A DNA stretch of 10,900 nucleotides. It comes from Monoraphidium neglectum (Eukaryota; Chlorophyta; Chlorophyceae; Sphaeropleales; Selenastraceae). Of this stretch, positions 1-8,402 are shown one piece after another. The translations under genes were made by a program, and so were the position numbers. Location: assembly GCF_000611645.1 (NCBI RefSeq), contig NW_014011960.1, positions 2,124 through 13,023 on the forward strand. Direction: 5' to 3'. The notes beneath the pieces were generated by a model. It saw only the letters and a program-made list of their open reading frames with translations, had not been told where the DNA came from and searched no databases. Position 1 is the stretch's first letter. Every line of letters starts with the position of its first letter.

Positions 1-50
1 CGCGTGGGCTGGGCAGTCATTCCGATGCATGAGGTCGTACCCCGGTCACT

Positions 51-302
51 TCACTCTGTGATGAAGCGGCTGGCGAAGGCCCCGGAGTCGGCCAGGCGGC
101 AGGCGTCGCTGCGGCCAAAGATGTTGTAGCGGTTGCTGGCCACCTGTGAAGGGCGCCAGGGGGCGTGGCAGGAATATACTGAGGGTCTCAGTGGCATGGC
201 GCGGGGACCGCACAGGGACGGGCTTTGTCAATGGGACTGGCGTAACAGTCGACCACGCCATTCATGTATGTGAACGCACGTGTGCTGAGTCAAGCGCACT
301 TG

Positions 303-368
<66 letters not shown>

Positions 369-1571
369 CAACCCCCCCCTACACACACAAATCTTACAAA
401 AGCAAACCAAACAATCTACACGCGATCAAACACGCGTTCACAGGCGTTGCAAGAGGGGCACACACGCTCCAATACAACTGCCAAATGCACCCCGCACGCG
501 CGTGCGCGCACACACACCGCAGACCAGCCGACCTGGTCATATAGAAAGTCCCGGATCGGCAGCGGGAACGGCTCCGCGAGCGCCGCCAGCAGCGGAAACG
601 GCACCCCCAGCCGAGCGCCGATGCGGCGCACCGCCTCGGACTTTAGGTAGCAGCCGCTTTTTTCCACGAGCACGATCGAGGATATGTCATCCGGGGAGCG
701 GCCGCAGCGCGCGAGGAGGGCGCGGCCGGCGGGGCTCTGGAGGGCAGCCATGCGGAAGGCGGCTGCGCGCGGGTGGCGACGGGGGCGGACGGTGAGTTGT
801 GAAAGCATGTCGACGTGGTGGTGGGTGTGCCGGGCAATACGAGGGATTTGGGGTTGAGGGCTTAGGGTGTAGGATTTTATCGGTTTTGAGAAACCTTGCC
901 GCTGTTTCACCGGAACGGGCTGGTGTAGTGAGCATGCTGCTGGTTGAACAATGGCGTGGGGTGCGGCGTGTGCTGCTACTCCTGCGGGGTGCTGTGTGCA
1001 GCGTGCGTCACCCGAGTGACCACCCACCATCCTTGTCGAAGTCCAATACGATGTTGACGCCGTTGTTGCAGAGGTTGCACACCTGAGCAGGGCAACACGA
1101 CGCCAGGGGCAGGGGTGGCGGGCCGATTTGCAAGCAGATTGGACAAGCGTGTCACCCCGTGGCCATCTTTGATGAAAGCGCGCGCCCGCGTCCCTGTTGC
1201 CCTATTGGCTTGCCAGAAAACACGTGCAATGTGGTCAAGATCGCAAAGACCATGCACGTCACCCGCACAACCAGACATGTCTGCACAAGTCTTCAGAATC
1301 ACCGTCGCCCGCTGCATTGCTTCCCCGTCGCTTTTTCCCCACCATGAAAACGCACCCCGTCAAACAAGATGATAGGCCGCTGGTCTACTGCAAAATAGTC
1401 CTTCTGCTGCTGCTGTTGCTGCTGCTGTTGCTGCTGCTGACTGGCCGGTGGGAGTGCTGCGCAGCGACCTCGGCGCACGCTTTGCTCGCCACCAGACGCC
1501 CGCTTTGCCGCACCGACCAAGGAGCTGTGGGAGCAGCGCCTGGAAACATGCAATGAGCCTGTTGACTGCAT
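51..1571 (-). CDS. DCC-family (DUF393) thiol-disulfide oxidoreductase-like protein, 4 exons, complete
   Basis: Proposed exons in transcript order are 1571-1356, 1082-1028, 762-533 and 143-51. They sum to 594 bases (197 residues plus TGA), all introns are GT-AG and the phases match. Residues 1-44 form a Ser/Arg-rich, acid-poor presequence (MQSTGSLHVSRR...) like an organelle transit peptide. Residues 45-56 are twelve Gln. The conserved core follows: RPIILFDG, then across intron 1 VCNLCNNG with the CxxC pair that gives the family its redox assignment, then VLDFDKD, FRMAALQSPAGRALL, the SIVLVEKSGCYLKSEAVRRI block, PIRDFLYDQ, and a C-terminal ASNRYNIFGRSDACR. Order and length fit DUF393/DCC proteins, a family with predicted thioredoxin-like activity but no settled substrate. 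ATG 1571 was chosen because it is the first in-frame ATG downstream of a TATA box at 1655-1648. The poly(A) site would lie left of the window. Family assignment is firm; plastid or mitochondrial targeting is inferred. Confidence 0.88.
144..532 (-). other. Intron 3 of the DCC gene with a long CA/TG microsatellite
   Basis: The intron runs from donor GTCGGC (532) to acceptor TTCACAG (ending 144). It separates the RDFLYDQ exon from the final ASNRYNIFGR exon. Apart from the microsatellite it contains only low-complexity CA-rich and CGCG-rich sequence. No other gene is seen. Confidence 0.8.
307..366. repeat. Perfect (CA)30 dinucleotide microsatellite
   Basis: Sixty uninterrupted bases of CA on the plus strand, read as TG in the DCC transcript. 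The array sits in mid-intron and is followed by a C7 run at 371-377 and further short CA stretches. The spurious His/Thr- and Cys/Val-rich frames through it are not genes. Confidence 0.98.
1404..1439 (-). repeat. CAG/CAA trinucleotide repeat coding 12 Gln
   Basis: Twelve triplets (ten CAG, two CAA on the coding strand) lie in exon 1 of the DCC gene, between the presequence and the conserved core. The run is a likely length-variable site. Every CAG also resembles a 3' splice site, so small acceptor shifts could be mistaken for length variants. Confidence 0.9.
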
Positions 1572-1858
1572 GGTGTGCGTGCAGAAGACCGTTGTGCGCG
1601 GTCCCAATCTTTGTGTGATGTCGGTCGACGCAGCCTGCAAAGACGATCTTTTATATGGCCTCGGATTTCTTCCAAATTATTTCTCTGTCAAGTTCGCAAT
1701 CAAACTGTGCAGCCATGCATCGAGGAGTTGGGCTCACACTCCCCTTTGTCGCACGAACACACCCGGATCACTGCAGTTGCCCTTCCTGCCGTGCGCAATC
1801 ATGCAAGCCGCCGTCTTGCCTAATAGGAAAAGGGATTGCCAAGACGATATGACAGCTG
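1572..1858. promoter_or_regulatory. Head-to-head intergenic interval, probable shared promoter region
   Basis: About 290 bases separate the ATG of the minus-strand DCC gene from the proposed ATG of the plus-strand lipase gene. The DCC TATA box is the only clear core element. Its AT-rich core (about 1647-1682) is the most AT-rich patch in the interval. No convincing plus-strand TATA was found near 1760-1830. An ATG at 1801 opens a different plus frame from the one proposed to start the lipase; it would either be the true start with a different first splice or an overlapping upstream ORF. Confidence 0.45.
1648..1655 (-). promoter_or_regulatory. TATA box of the DCC-family gene
   Basis: The minus strand reads TATAAAAG here, 77 bases upstream of the proposed ATG at 1571. 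This would put transcription start near 1620-1625 and leave a 5' leader of about 50 bases. It also argues against any longer protein reading through the TTG-initiated frame that extends to 1640. Confidence 0.6.
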
Positions 1859-2000
1859 ATGAAGCTTGGCGATCGCTTGATGATGGCACTGCTGCCGCGA
1901 GCGCCACCCCGGGCGCAACTGCGGACGGCGATGGCCACTGGGCGGGCTCGGGTATGCTTGGCGACACGAGCGATGCAGATAGCTCCAAGCAGGAGGACAG
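1859..2000 (+). other. Unresolved 5' end of the lipase gene
   Basis: Exon 2 is open from 1983 with strong GC3 bias but has no ATG, so an upstream exon or a frame change is needed. Option A is ATG 1859 ([17 protein letters not shown]...) spliced from donor GTATGC at 1952 to acceptor ACAG ending 2000. It is phase 0 to phase 0 but implies a 49-base intron. Option B is ATG 1801 (MQAAVLPNRKR...) using the same donor with an acceptor at 1992, an even shorter intron. A third possibility is a single-base assembly error. Confidence 0.4.
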
Positions 2001-3292
2001 CTGGTGCGCGTGGACGCGGCGAGGGTGGCGGCGCTCCGTCGATGCCCGGGGGTACTCCTCTACACCACCTGCCTGACCTGGGGAGTGCATCTCTTTGCGG
2101 CCAACGCGCAAAGCCTGCGCATGCGGCAGCCCTCAATCGGTCCCCAGCAACCTCCCACGTCACCTGAGTCGCATGCTTGACTTCGTCGCGCACTTGCACA
2201 CACGGCAGGCCGTACCGCCCCTCTGGCCGACGCATGTAATCGCCCACGTAAAATCCGGCCACTCTGAACTCCCCCACCACCCCGTTCACCGCGAGATGAC
2301 TCGCACGTCTGGCCAATCCATTGCACAACGACTTGCAGGCGCGATCTGTACAGGGTCGTAGTCGGCTCCCTGCGCGCGTCCTCCGCCCACTTCAGCGCAC
2401 TCACGTTGGAGTCTCTGGCCCTGGGCTGGTCCGGCCTGTGCCAAGCACACAGCGATGCCTGGGACGACGTGCCTGGGGAGCCCTGGGGCCCAGACAAACG
2501 GGAGGCGATCCGCGAGCTGCTGCGCGCGGCGAGGTGCGCTCTGTGCCGCGGCCACAGGAATTGTGAGGCTGCGCGCGGGAGGGACACGCCTGCCCGTGTA
2601 CCCTGCCACAAGCAGGGGGGACGGCTCTGTCGGTGCAGGAGTGTGGCCAGATGTTGCTCAAATTCTTTGGTCCTGTCGTGCGAGCGCGTCCATCCTGGGC
2701 GCCCGTTGCTGAGCTGGGAGCAGCAGACCCAGCCCCCTACTGCGGCGGCTGCAACACCGCCGCAGGTGGGTGTGTGCGTTCATGCCGGACTTCAAGACTG
2801 GGGCAGACGTGGCAAAATATCTGGAAGTGCCGGTGGGTGGTGCGCTAAGGGAGCAAACGGTCTGGTCTGTGACGACAGAGACGCAGCGGCGCCAGCAAGC
2901 AACACGTCTTTCGCAGCATCGCGCACGCTGCATGTCGTGAGCCGCGAGCTGCGTACACGCTGCGTGCCGCTTGTTGCGTGTCGCATCCAGCATCTGCATG
3001 TGGCACTCGGAATGATCCTCATTGTTTGCTTGAGAGGGGGGGACCTTGGGCTTTGGCTGCTGCCTGTGTTGTGCAACATGCTGGGCGCGTGTGGGGGCGC
3101 GGGGCGCTCGGGGTGTCGCGAGGGGTTCGGGACGGGGTGGGGCTCTCGCAACACACTGTTTTCACTAGTTCTTTTTACAGTCAATCTGCCTCGAAGTTCC
3201 TTCTCCAAACATCATATGGTCTGGATTTTCGCGCGCAACTCAACACATGATCATGTGCACACGCACTCCCGCCAACACATGCACACACACAC

Positions 3293-3342
<50 letters not shown>

Positions 3343-3385
3343 GCACATGCACGTGCGCACTCCCGCCAACACATGCACCAACATG

Positions 3386-3417
<32 letters not shown>

Positions 3418-6400
3418 GATGTGCACAAACATTCACACATACGCACACACACACACCAGGAGGAGGACGTCGTCGCCTTTGAGCCAACGGGCAAGCCGCT
3501 GTGCCCCGCACACTTTGTGGCGGTGGACGCCGCCGGCCGCCGCGTGTGCGTCGTCGTCAGGGGGACCACCACGTGGGCCGACAGTGAGTGGCGCCGGCCC
3601 TGGTGCAGGACCAGGCAGCACCGCCCTCTTCACTGAACCCGGGTGACTACACCCAAGACCGCGCCGCTGCCATGCCGTGGCTGATAAATCATGATTGGGA
3701 TGTTGGGCGAAGCTGGGAGCAATGCCAGCTGCGGCAGTCAAAGTTGGGGCAGCGACCAAGAGGTGTCAGCAGCGGCTGCGCGTGGCGCGGACAAAAAGCG
3801 CCTTTTGCGTCACGCCACCACCTGGCCGTGCTTGCCTGCCGCACCCCCATGCTTGCAGCCCGTCACTTCCTGCACCCTGACTCGTGCGCCCGCGCCCCGC
3901 AACGCCCGCCCCAGCCATGACTGACCTGGTCGCGCACACCGAACCCTACATGGGAGGTGAGGGCCGCGCCTGCGGATGCGACGCCTGCGATGACCTCGGC
4001 TTAGAATGCGCGCCCATATCTCGGTCCTGTGCGCGAGCACCCCGTCTGCATGCCCGGCGCTCCCCGTGCAGCCACAGCCCCCCCCCCCGGGCTGGCGCCT
4101 GAAAACAGACTGGAGTCAGACAGCTCTTGCTTCCCGCAGCCCCGGCCCGCTCTTTGCTGCCTCCTGAACGCGTCCAATCGGTGACCAAACATCCCCTCGC
4201 CTGGCCTCCTCACGGCCGCCCGCCTGCAGGCCACTGCCACAGCGGCATGCTGGCCGGGGCACGCGCCATCCTGCAGCAGCGAATCGGCGCGCTTGAGGTG
4301 CTGCTCAGGCGCAACCCCGGGTGTGCGCCTGCTGGCTGCTTTCGCGCGGGGGCAGGGATGGGTGGGCCGGGCTGCGCTGCTTGTCTGCCGCTGTGCACCG
4401 CTGCGTGTGGGCGGACGGGGTCCCTGGCTTGCTGGAGGCGCTGGCTGTGTGCTGATGCCCATACGGCTGACATATGTGGCTCCTTGGCTCGATCCTGTCA
4501 ATCTAGCTGTCGCCCCACGGCACCTGCCATCGCCCTCGCCCTCGCCCTCAGCCCGCTACCTCCCACACCCCCGCCCCGCAGCTTCGAGGTTCACTGCATG
4601 GGCCACAGCCTCGGCGGCGGCGTCTCCGCCCTCGCCGCCCACGTGCTCACTTGCGACCCCTCGTATTCCGCGCGCCTCGCGGCCGCCGGCTGCGGGGGCG
4701 TGCGGGCGACCGGGTTCGGCTCGCCGCCTGTCTTCACGCGGGAGCTTGCTGAGGGGTGCGCGCCGTACGTGACGACGGTGGTGCACAATGTGAGCGCAGA
4801 GGGCGGCCCGCGTTCGTCGGTTTCTTTGCAACAGCAGGGCTGCCCCGCTGAATTGGATGCCGGCTTCCGATGCATCGTTCCCTGCGCAGGCCGGGGCAGC
4901 GGGTGGCTTCATCCAGCATCACCAGCGCGGCCTGCATTATGGGTGGCTTTTCTTGCTTGCGCTCAAGCACGCGCGAGGACGGGGTTGCGGTCCCTTGAGT
5001 GCTCCTCCGCTCGCAGCGACCACCAACCCTCCTCACCACATGTCCGCCTTGGCCGCGTAACCGTTCCTCTGAGGCCCATATCACCTCTGAGCCCCCCTTG
5101 TCAAAAGGTTGGACATTGAATTCAAACCCCTCACCCCTCAAAAATTCCAAGCGAGGAAACAGAGGGAGAATGTTTCACGCAGATTCACCCTTGATTCACC
5201 ACCCCTCTCCCACCGCGCCACCTCAGCACGACCTGGTGCCGCGCACCTGCGTAGCCAATCTGGCGCAGCTGCAGCGGGAGCTGGAGGGGCACAGAGATGA
5301 TTTCTTCGGCCGCAACAAGGTGTGGGGCCTGGCTGGGGCTCTTGTTTGGGCTCGTGCAGGGCCAGGGCCTTGCCAGTACCACCTGCGTGTCACATGGGTC
5401 AGTCGCACCCAAAGTCACATTTGACGGTGCAGGCGGCGCTTCCAGGTACTAAGCATGGCACCTTTCTCGTTTCTCATTTCACTTATGAACATACCATCAC
5501 CGTGCCCCTTTACATCCTCTTTTTCACTCCCCACTCAAAAAGGTGGCGGGCTTCCTGCGCGACAGCGGCGCGATCTCAGTCGGAAAGCAGGCAGCGCGCG
5601 CGCTGTTCGACGCCGCAATGGCAGGCGGCGCCGCGCGCGCCGCCGCGCGCAGCCCGGCGGCGCAGGCGCTCGTGCAGGTGGGGTGGGCGGGGCGCGGCCG
5701 CCTGCACCACCGCCGGCGGCAACGCCAGCGGGGGTGCTCTGTTCAAGAAAATCCCAAGGCTGCAGACCCTGAGGAGAGCCAGCAATTAGGCCAGCGCCTT
5801 GTGCACACGCGCGCGCACACATACAACGACGCCTTGGTCAACCGAGTCTTGACCAGGCGCTTGGGCAGCGTGAAGCATTGCGCTTGTCTCTGGGAGCATC
5901 GACTACGTGGTTGGGCTTCGTTTTCGCAGGGGTGCTTCTCTGTTTGCAGCCTTGCAGCCTGCCACACACGCTCAGCACCCCTCCCCTCCGCCCCGCCGCA
6001 AAATCGCCGCCAGGCGGCCGCGAGCAAGTTCAAGCAGCTGCACGGGGAGGCCATGGCCCGCGATGCGTCGGGCGGTGCCGGCGGCGCCGGCGGGGCGGGA
6101 GCGGGGCCAGGGGCAGCGGCGGCCACGCCCGCAGGGCTGCAGCCTGGGGCCGGGGAGGAGGCGCGGGAGCAGCGGCGGCTGCTGCAGGAGCGGGATGCCG
6201 CGGCGAAGGCGAGGGCGCTGAGCTGCCAGGGCGGCAGGTGCGGCACCGCCGCCTGCGGAAGGCGGAGATGCGCCGGGCGGGCTTGGCACTCGCTATGTGC
6301 AGCGTGGCTTCGCAACCGTTTGTGCAGCGACATGTGTCATGTCACCTCAGTGCCGCTGCCGCTGCCCAGCCTCGCTCACACGCCCTGCCACCCATGCACC

Positions 6401-8402
6401 CATCCATCTACCAAGCCGCGCGCTCACCCGTGTGCCCATCCGCACTCATATTCTCCGGCACACTTAAACCCCACCAAGATTTGAAATGGAGGAGGCAGAG
6501 GCACACCACAGGCTGTTTGCACCCGGCACATTGCTCTACCTGAAGCGCTGGCAGGAGACCCCAGGTGGGTGGACGGCTGCAACGGCAGGGCCCTGCGGCC
6601 AGGGAGGCTTGAAACCTTCGCGGCTGGGGCCGCAGACAGTTTGAAAGCCGGGCGGCGCTGGCCGCCTGCTGCCGCCCGCAAGACGGTGATGTCATTCGCG
6701 GAGGGCGGGCCTGCCTTGAAATCAGCCGCCCGCACCGCGTACGGCCAGCCTGAGCGCTGCGGCCCCCGCGCCTTTGGCCCCCCCGCTGTGGGCGACATGG
6801 GCCCCGCCGCCGTCTCCCCCCATCACCGGGCACGGTTGCCGCGCCTCCGGACCGCAGGCGGCGCGGCGCGCCATTTGCTGGTGCAGGCGCCCCCAGCTGG
6901 GCCCCGCGTGGGGCGCATCCTGATCAACAGATCCATGCTGAGGTGCGCGGCGCATCCTCCACTGCTCGGGACTGGCAACAGCATTCGAAAGCCCGGCACG
7001 TCGCGCGCAGCATGGCGCAGCGGAGCGCCGCGACGCGGAGCGCGGCGGGCTGCAACGCCTTGGGGCCCCCTCGCAGCTCGCTGCTCGCCCATCACCTCCC
7101 CCTACAAGTCAAGCAGAGCCATGCACGCGCCAAGCCTGCTGTCCCTCTGGCTGCAGCTCCCTAGAGTCGCCGCCCTCCCCATTTTATGAGCCAACATCCA
7201 CCCACTCTCCTTCCAACACACACACCTACAGGGACCATTACATGGGCCCCACCACCCAGAGCTTGTCGCACTACTTGGAAAGCCTCAATCCTCTGATAGA
7301 ACTGGACGACGCTGCGCCAGCAGCCGCCGCCGCCGCCGCCGACCCCGGCACAGCCGCTGGCATAGCTGGCCTAGCTGCGGCCGAGGGCTTCGCGGATGCC
7401 GGCGCGGCCGCCGCCGCGACGGCGGACGACACTGCGGCGGCGGCGCTGGGAGGGCTCATGCTGGAGACGGCAGCGGTGTCTGGCGAGGGGCGGGGACAGC
7501 AGCCGCTGGCTGGGGGAGCGACAGCGCCGGCGAAGCAGTCTGATCTGGACACAAGGGAGCCAGACTGGGCGTCAGCACCCGCTGTGCCGGCAGCGGCGCC
7601 GCCGCACCAGCAGCTCGGCGCGGCGCACGCCACGACGCCTGCGACCCCCGCCACGCAGGTGGTGCCGCGGTCGGCGCCGGCGGCGGCGGCGGCGGCCGCC
7701 TCAGCTCCTGCTGTCGCCCACAGCGGCGGCGACGCGGCAGCGCCCAGTAGGTTTGCGTACTTTGGGTCCAGGATGGCTGCCGCCGCCTCTGCCGGCCTTG
7801 CGGCCGCCAAGGCGGCGGCTGCACCTGCATCTGCGGCATCGCCAGCGGCCCCCAATGCATCCTCTACACGAACGGTTTTTGGTGGGTCGATTGTTCCAAA
7901 CCTCTCCCAGGCGACGCCAGAATTGGCCCCTGCACCTAGTCAGCAACAGCTTGCACCAGGGGCTGCTGCGGCGGGCGACGCGGGAGCCGTGCCTGCCGTG
8001 CCTGCAGTGCCTGCGTTGGATGCAGCACAGGGGCCGTCCACAGCAGCTTCTGGTGCCCCAGTCCTGGCACCGGCGGCAGCAGGCCCGGCCGGCACCAGCA
8101 GTGGCCCTGAGGGCGGAGTCAGCTCCTTTGCGCGCCTGGGGTCCAGGATGGCTGCGGCAGCCGCGGCGGCAGCTGCTGCGGCCGCGGCTGGCCCAGCCAA
8201 GGGGTCTGCACCCCAAGCGGCTGGCGCGGCAGGGGTTGCGACGTCGGGCGCGGCTGCCGGGTGGAGCTCGTTCGGCCGCCTGGCTTCTAGAGTGGCAGTG
8301 GCTGCGGCTGCAGCGGCGTCGTCAGCCGCGGCCGTGCCCCAGGCCGGCGGTCCGCCGGGCCAAACTGGCAGCCAGGGACGCCGCAACGATGCCCACATCT
8401 GA
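1859..8402 (+). CDS. Class 3 lipase (Lipase_3 alpha/beta-hydrolase, sn-1/diacylglycerol-lipase-like), multi-exon, Ala-rich C-terminal tail
   Basis: Supported exons are 2001-2158, 2339-2533, 2766-2832, 3460-3583, 3915-3956, 4230-4320, 4582-4789, 5227-5319, 5543-5677, 6014-6237, 6479-6564, 6858-6942 and 7232-8402. All phases agree, giving 892 residues. Exon 1 (1859-1951) is tentative. Residues (892 numbering): hydrophobic anchor about 16-35; helical [12 protein letters not shown] then [19 protein letters not shown]; core strand RVCVVVRGT and [24 protein letters not shown]; nucleophile elbow CMGHSLGGG (Ser235); DLVPRT with probable catalytic Asp297; Gly/Ala-rich insert about 386-420; [27 protein letters not shown] with probable catalytic His505; then a disordered tail of about 370 residues. 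The order matches plant At4g16070-type class 3 lipases and, more distantly, animal diacylglycerol lipases. The likely reaction is acyl-ester hydrolysis of glycerolipids at a membrane; exact substrate is unknown. The gene is divergent from the DCC gene and convergent with the oligopeptidase gene. Core exons are firm; exons 1-2 are less so. Confidence 0.9.
2159..2338 (+). other. Lipase intron 2
   Basis: Exon 2 ends at PPT (donor GTCACC at 2159, weak) or at SPE (donor at 2168); both give phase 2 and join the acceptor TTGCAG ending 2338. Open frames on both strands cross this interval, including a minus-strand one with a protein-like stretch ([18 protein letters not shown]), but none begins with an ATG or matches a known family. 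Confidence 0.55.
3244..3257. repeat. 14-base perfect palindrome CACATGATCATGTG
   Basis: The sequence equals its own reverse complement and marks the left border of the CA-rich block in lipase intron 4. It has no spacer, so it is unlikely to act as an RNA hairpin. It could be a binding site or a chance product of the CA/TG-rich surroundings. Confidence 0.7.
3263..3459. repeat. Compound CA microsatellite with a duplicated 22-base unit
   Basis: CA arrays occupy 3282-3341 (broken by one G at 3297), 3392-3417 and about 3443-3456. An identical 22-base unit (GCACTCCCGCC followed by AACACATGCAC) occurs at 3263-3284 and 3357-3378, each directly before CA-rich DNA. This suggests duplication of unit plus array. 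Confidence 0.9.
3584..3914 (+). other. Lipase intron 5
   Basis: Strong donor GTGAGT at 3584 follows TTTWAD; acceptor CCCCAG ends 3914, followed by CC completing Thr and then [10 protein letters not shown]. Nothing else was recognised in its 331 bases. Confidence 0.8.
4790..5226 (+). other. Lipase intron 8
   Basis: Donor GTGAGC after TTVVHN (4790) and acceptor CCTCAG (ending 5226) before HDLVPRT, phase 0. The 437 bases include an A/T-richer patch around 5100-5170. No gene or repeat was recognised. Confidence 0.8.
5678..6013 (+). other. Lipase intron 10, in-frame and stop-free
   Basis: Donor GTGGGG follows QALVQ; acceptor GCCAG ends 6013 before [11 protein letters not shown]. The intron is exactly 336 bases (112 codons) and has no stop in the joined frame, so retention would insert 112 residues without a frameshift. 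Codon use inside it lacks the GC3 bias of the flanking exons, which favours a true intron. Confidence 0.7.
7746..8306 (+). repeat. Three internal protein repeats (SxFxxxxSRxA followed by poly-Ala) in the lipase tail
   Basis: Copies start at 7746 ([14 protein letters not shown]), 8121 ([14 protein letters not shown]) and 8265 ([14 protein letters not shown]), residues 675, 800 and 848 of the 892-residue model. Each leads into an Ala-rich helix-prone run and is separated from the next by Pro/Ala/Gly linker. Copies 1 and 2 share an identical 17-base stretch from GGGTCC to GGCTGC; copy 3 has diverged at the DNA level while keeping the motif. Confidence 0.85.

Larger units (their letters stand above)
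2833..3459 (+). other. Lipase intron 4, the longest intron, with compound CA repeats
   Basis: Donor GTGGGT at 2833 follows YLEVP; acceptor CACCAG ends at 3459 and EEDVV follows in phase 0. The left part (2833-3240) has no recognisable feature. The right part is a CA-rich compound repeat running into the splice acceptor. Length is 627 bases, a multiple of three, but stops occur in the joined frame (TGA at 2938-2940), so retention would truncate the protein before its active site. Confidence 0.75.

Noticed and set aside
416..650. Small frames around the CA/CG-rich intron of the DCC gene.
   Set aside because: They read through the splice donor at 532 into microsatellite DNA and have no independent coding support.
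1768..2328. Minus-strand open frame of about 186 codons with a protein-like stretch ([18 protein letters not shown]).
   Set aside because: It has no ATG start, lies antisense to lipase exon 2 and intron 2, and matches no family I recognise. The plus-strand frame at 2001-2158 has better GC3 bias and splices in phase to the next exon.
2406..3482. Long plus-strand frame of 358 codons ending in His/Thr repeats.
   Set aside because: Only its first part (to 2533) is lipase exon 3. The rest is intron read-through across exon 4 in the wrong frame and then the CA microsatellite.
3251..3511. Regular repeats that could suggest a CRISPR-like array or a secreted Cys/Val-rich protein.
   Set aside because: The spacing is that of a dinucleotide microsatellite with two 22-base copies only, and the window is clearly eukaryotic.
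6569..7189. A 206-codon plus frame crossing lipase intron 12 and exon 13.
   Set aside because: Only 6858-6942 continues the family motif ILINRSMLR; the flanks are intron read-through and the intron length is not a multiple of three.
7271..7855. Minus-strand Ala-rich frame opposite the lipase tail.
   Set aside because: It is an antisense shadow of GC-rich Ala codons (GCN/NGC); there is no ATG-led family match and the plus strand continues a known gene.
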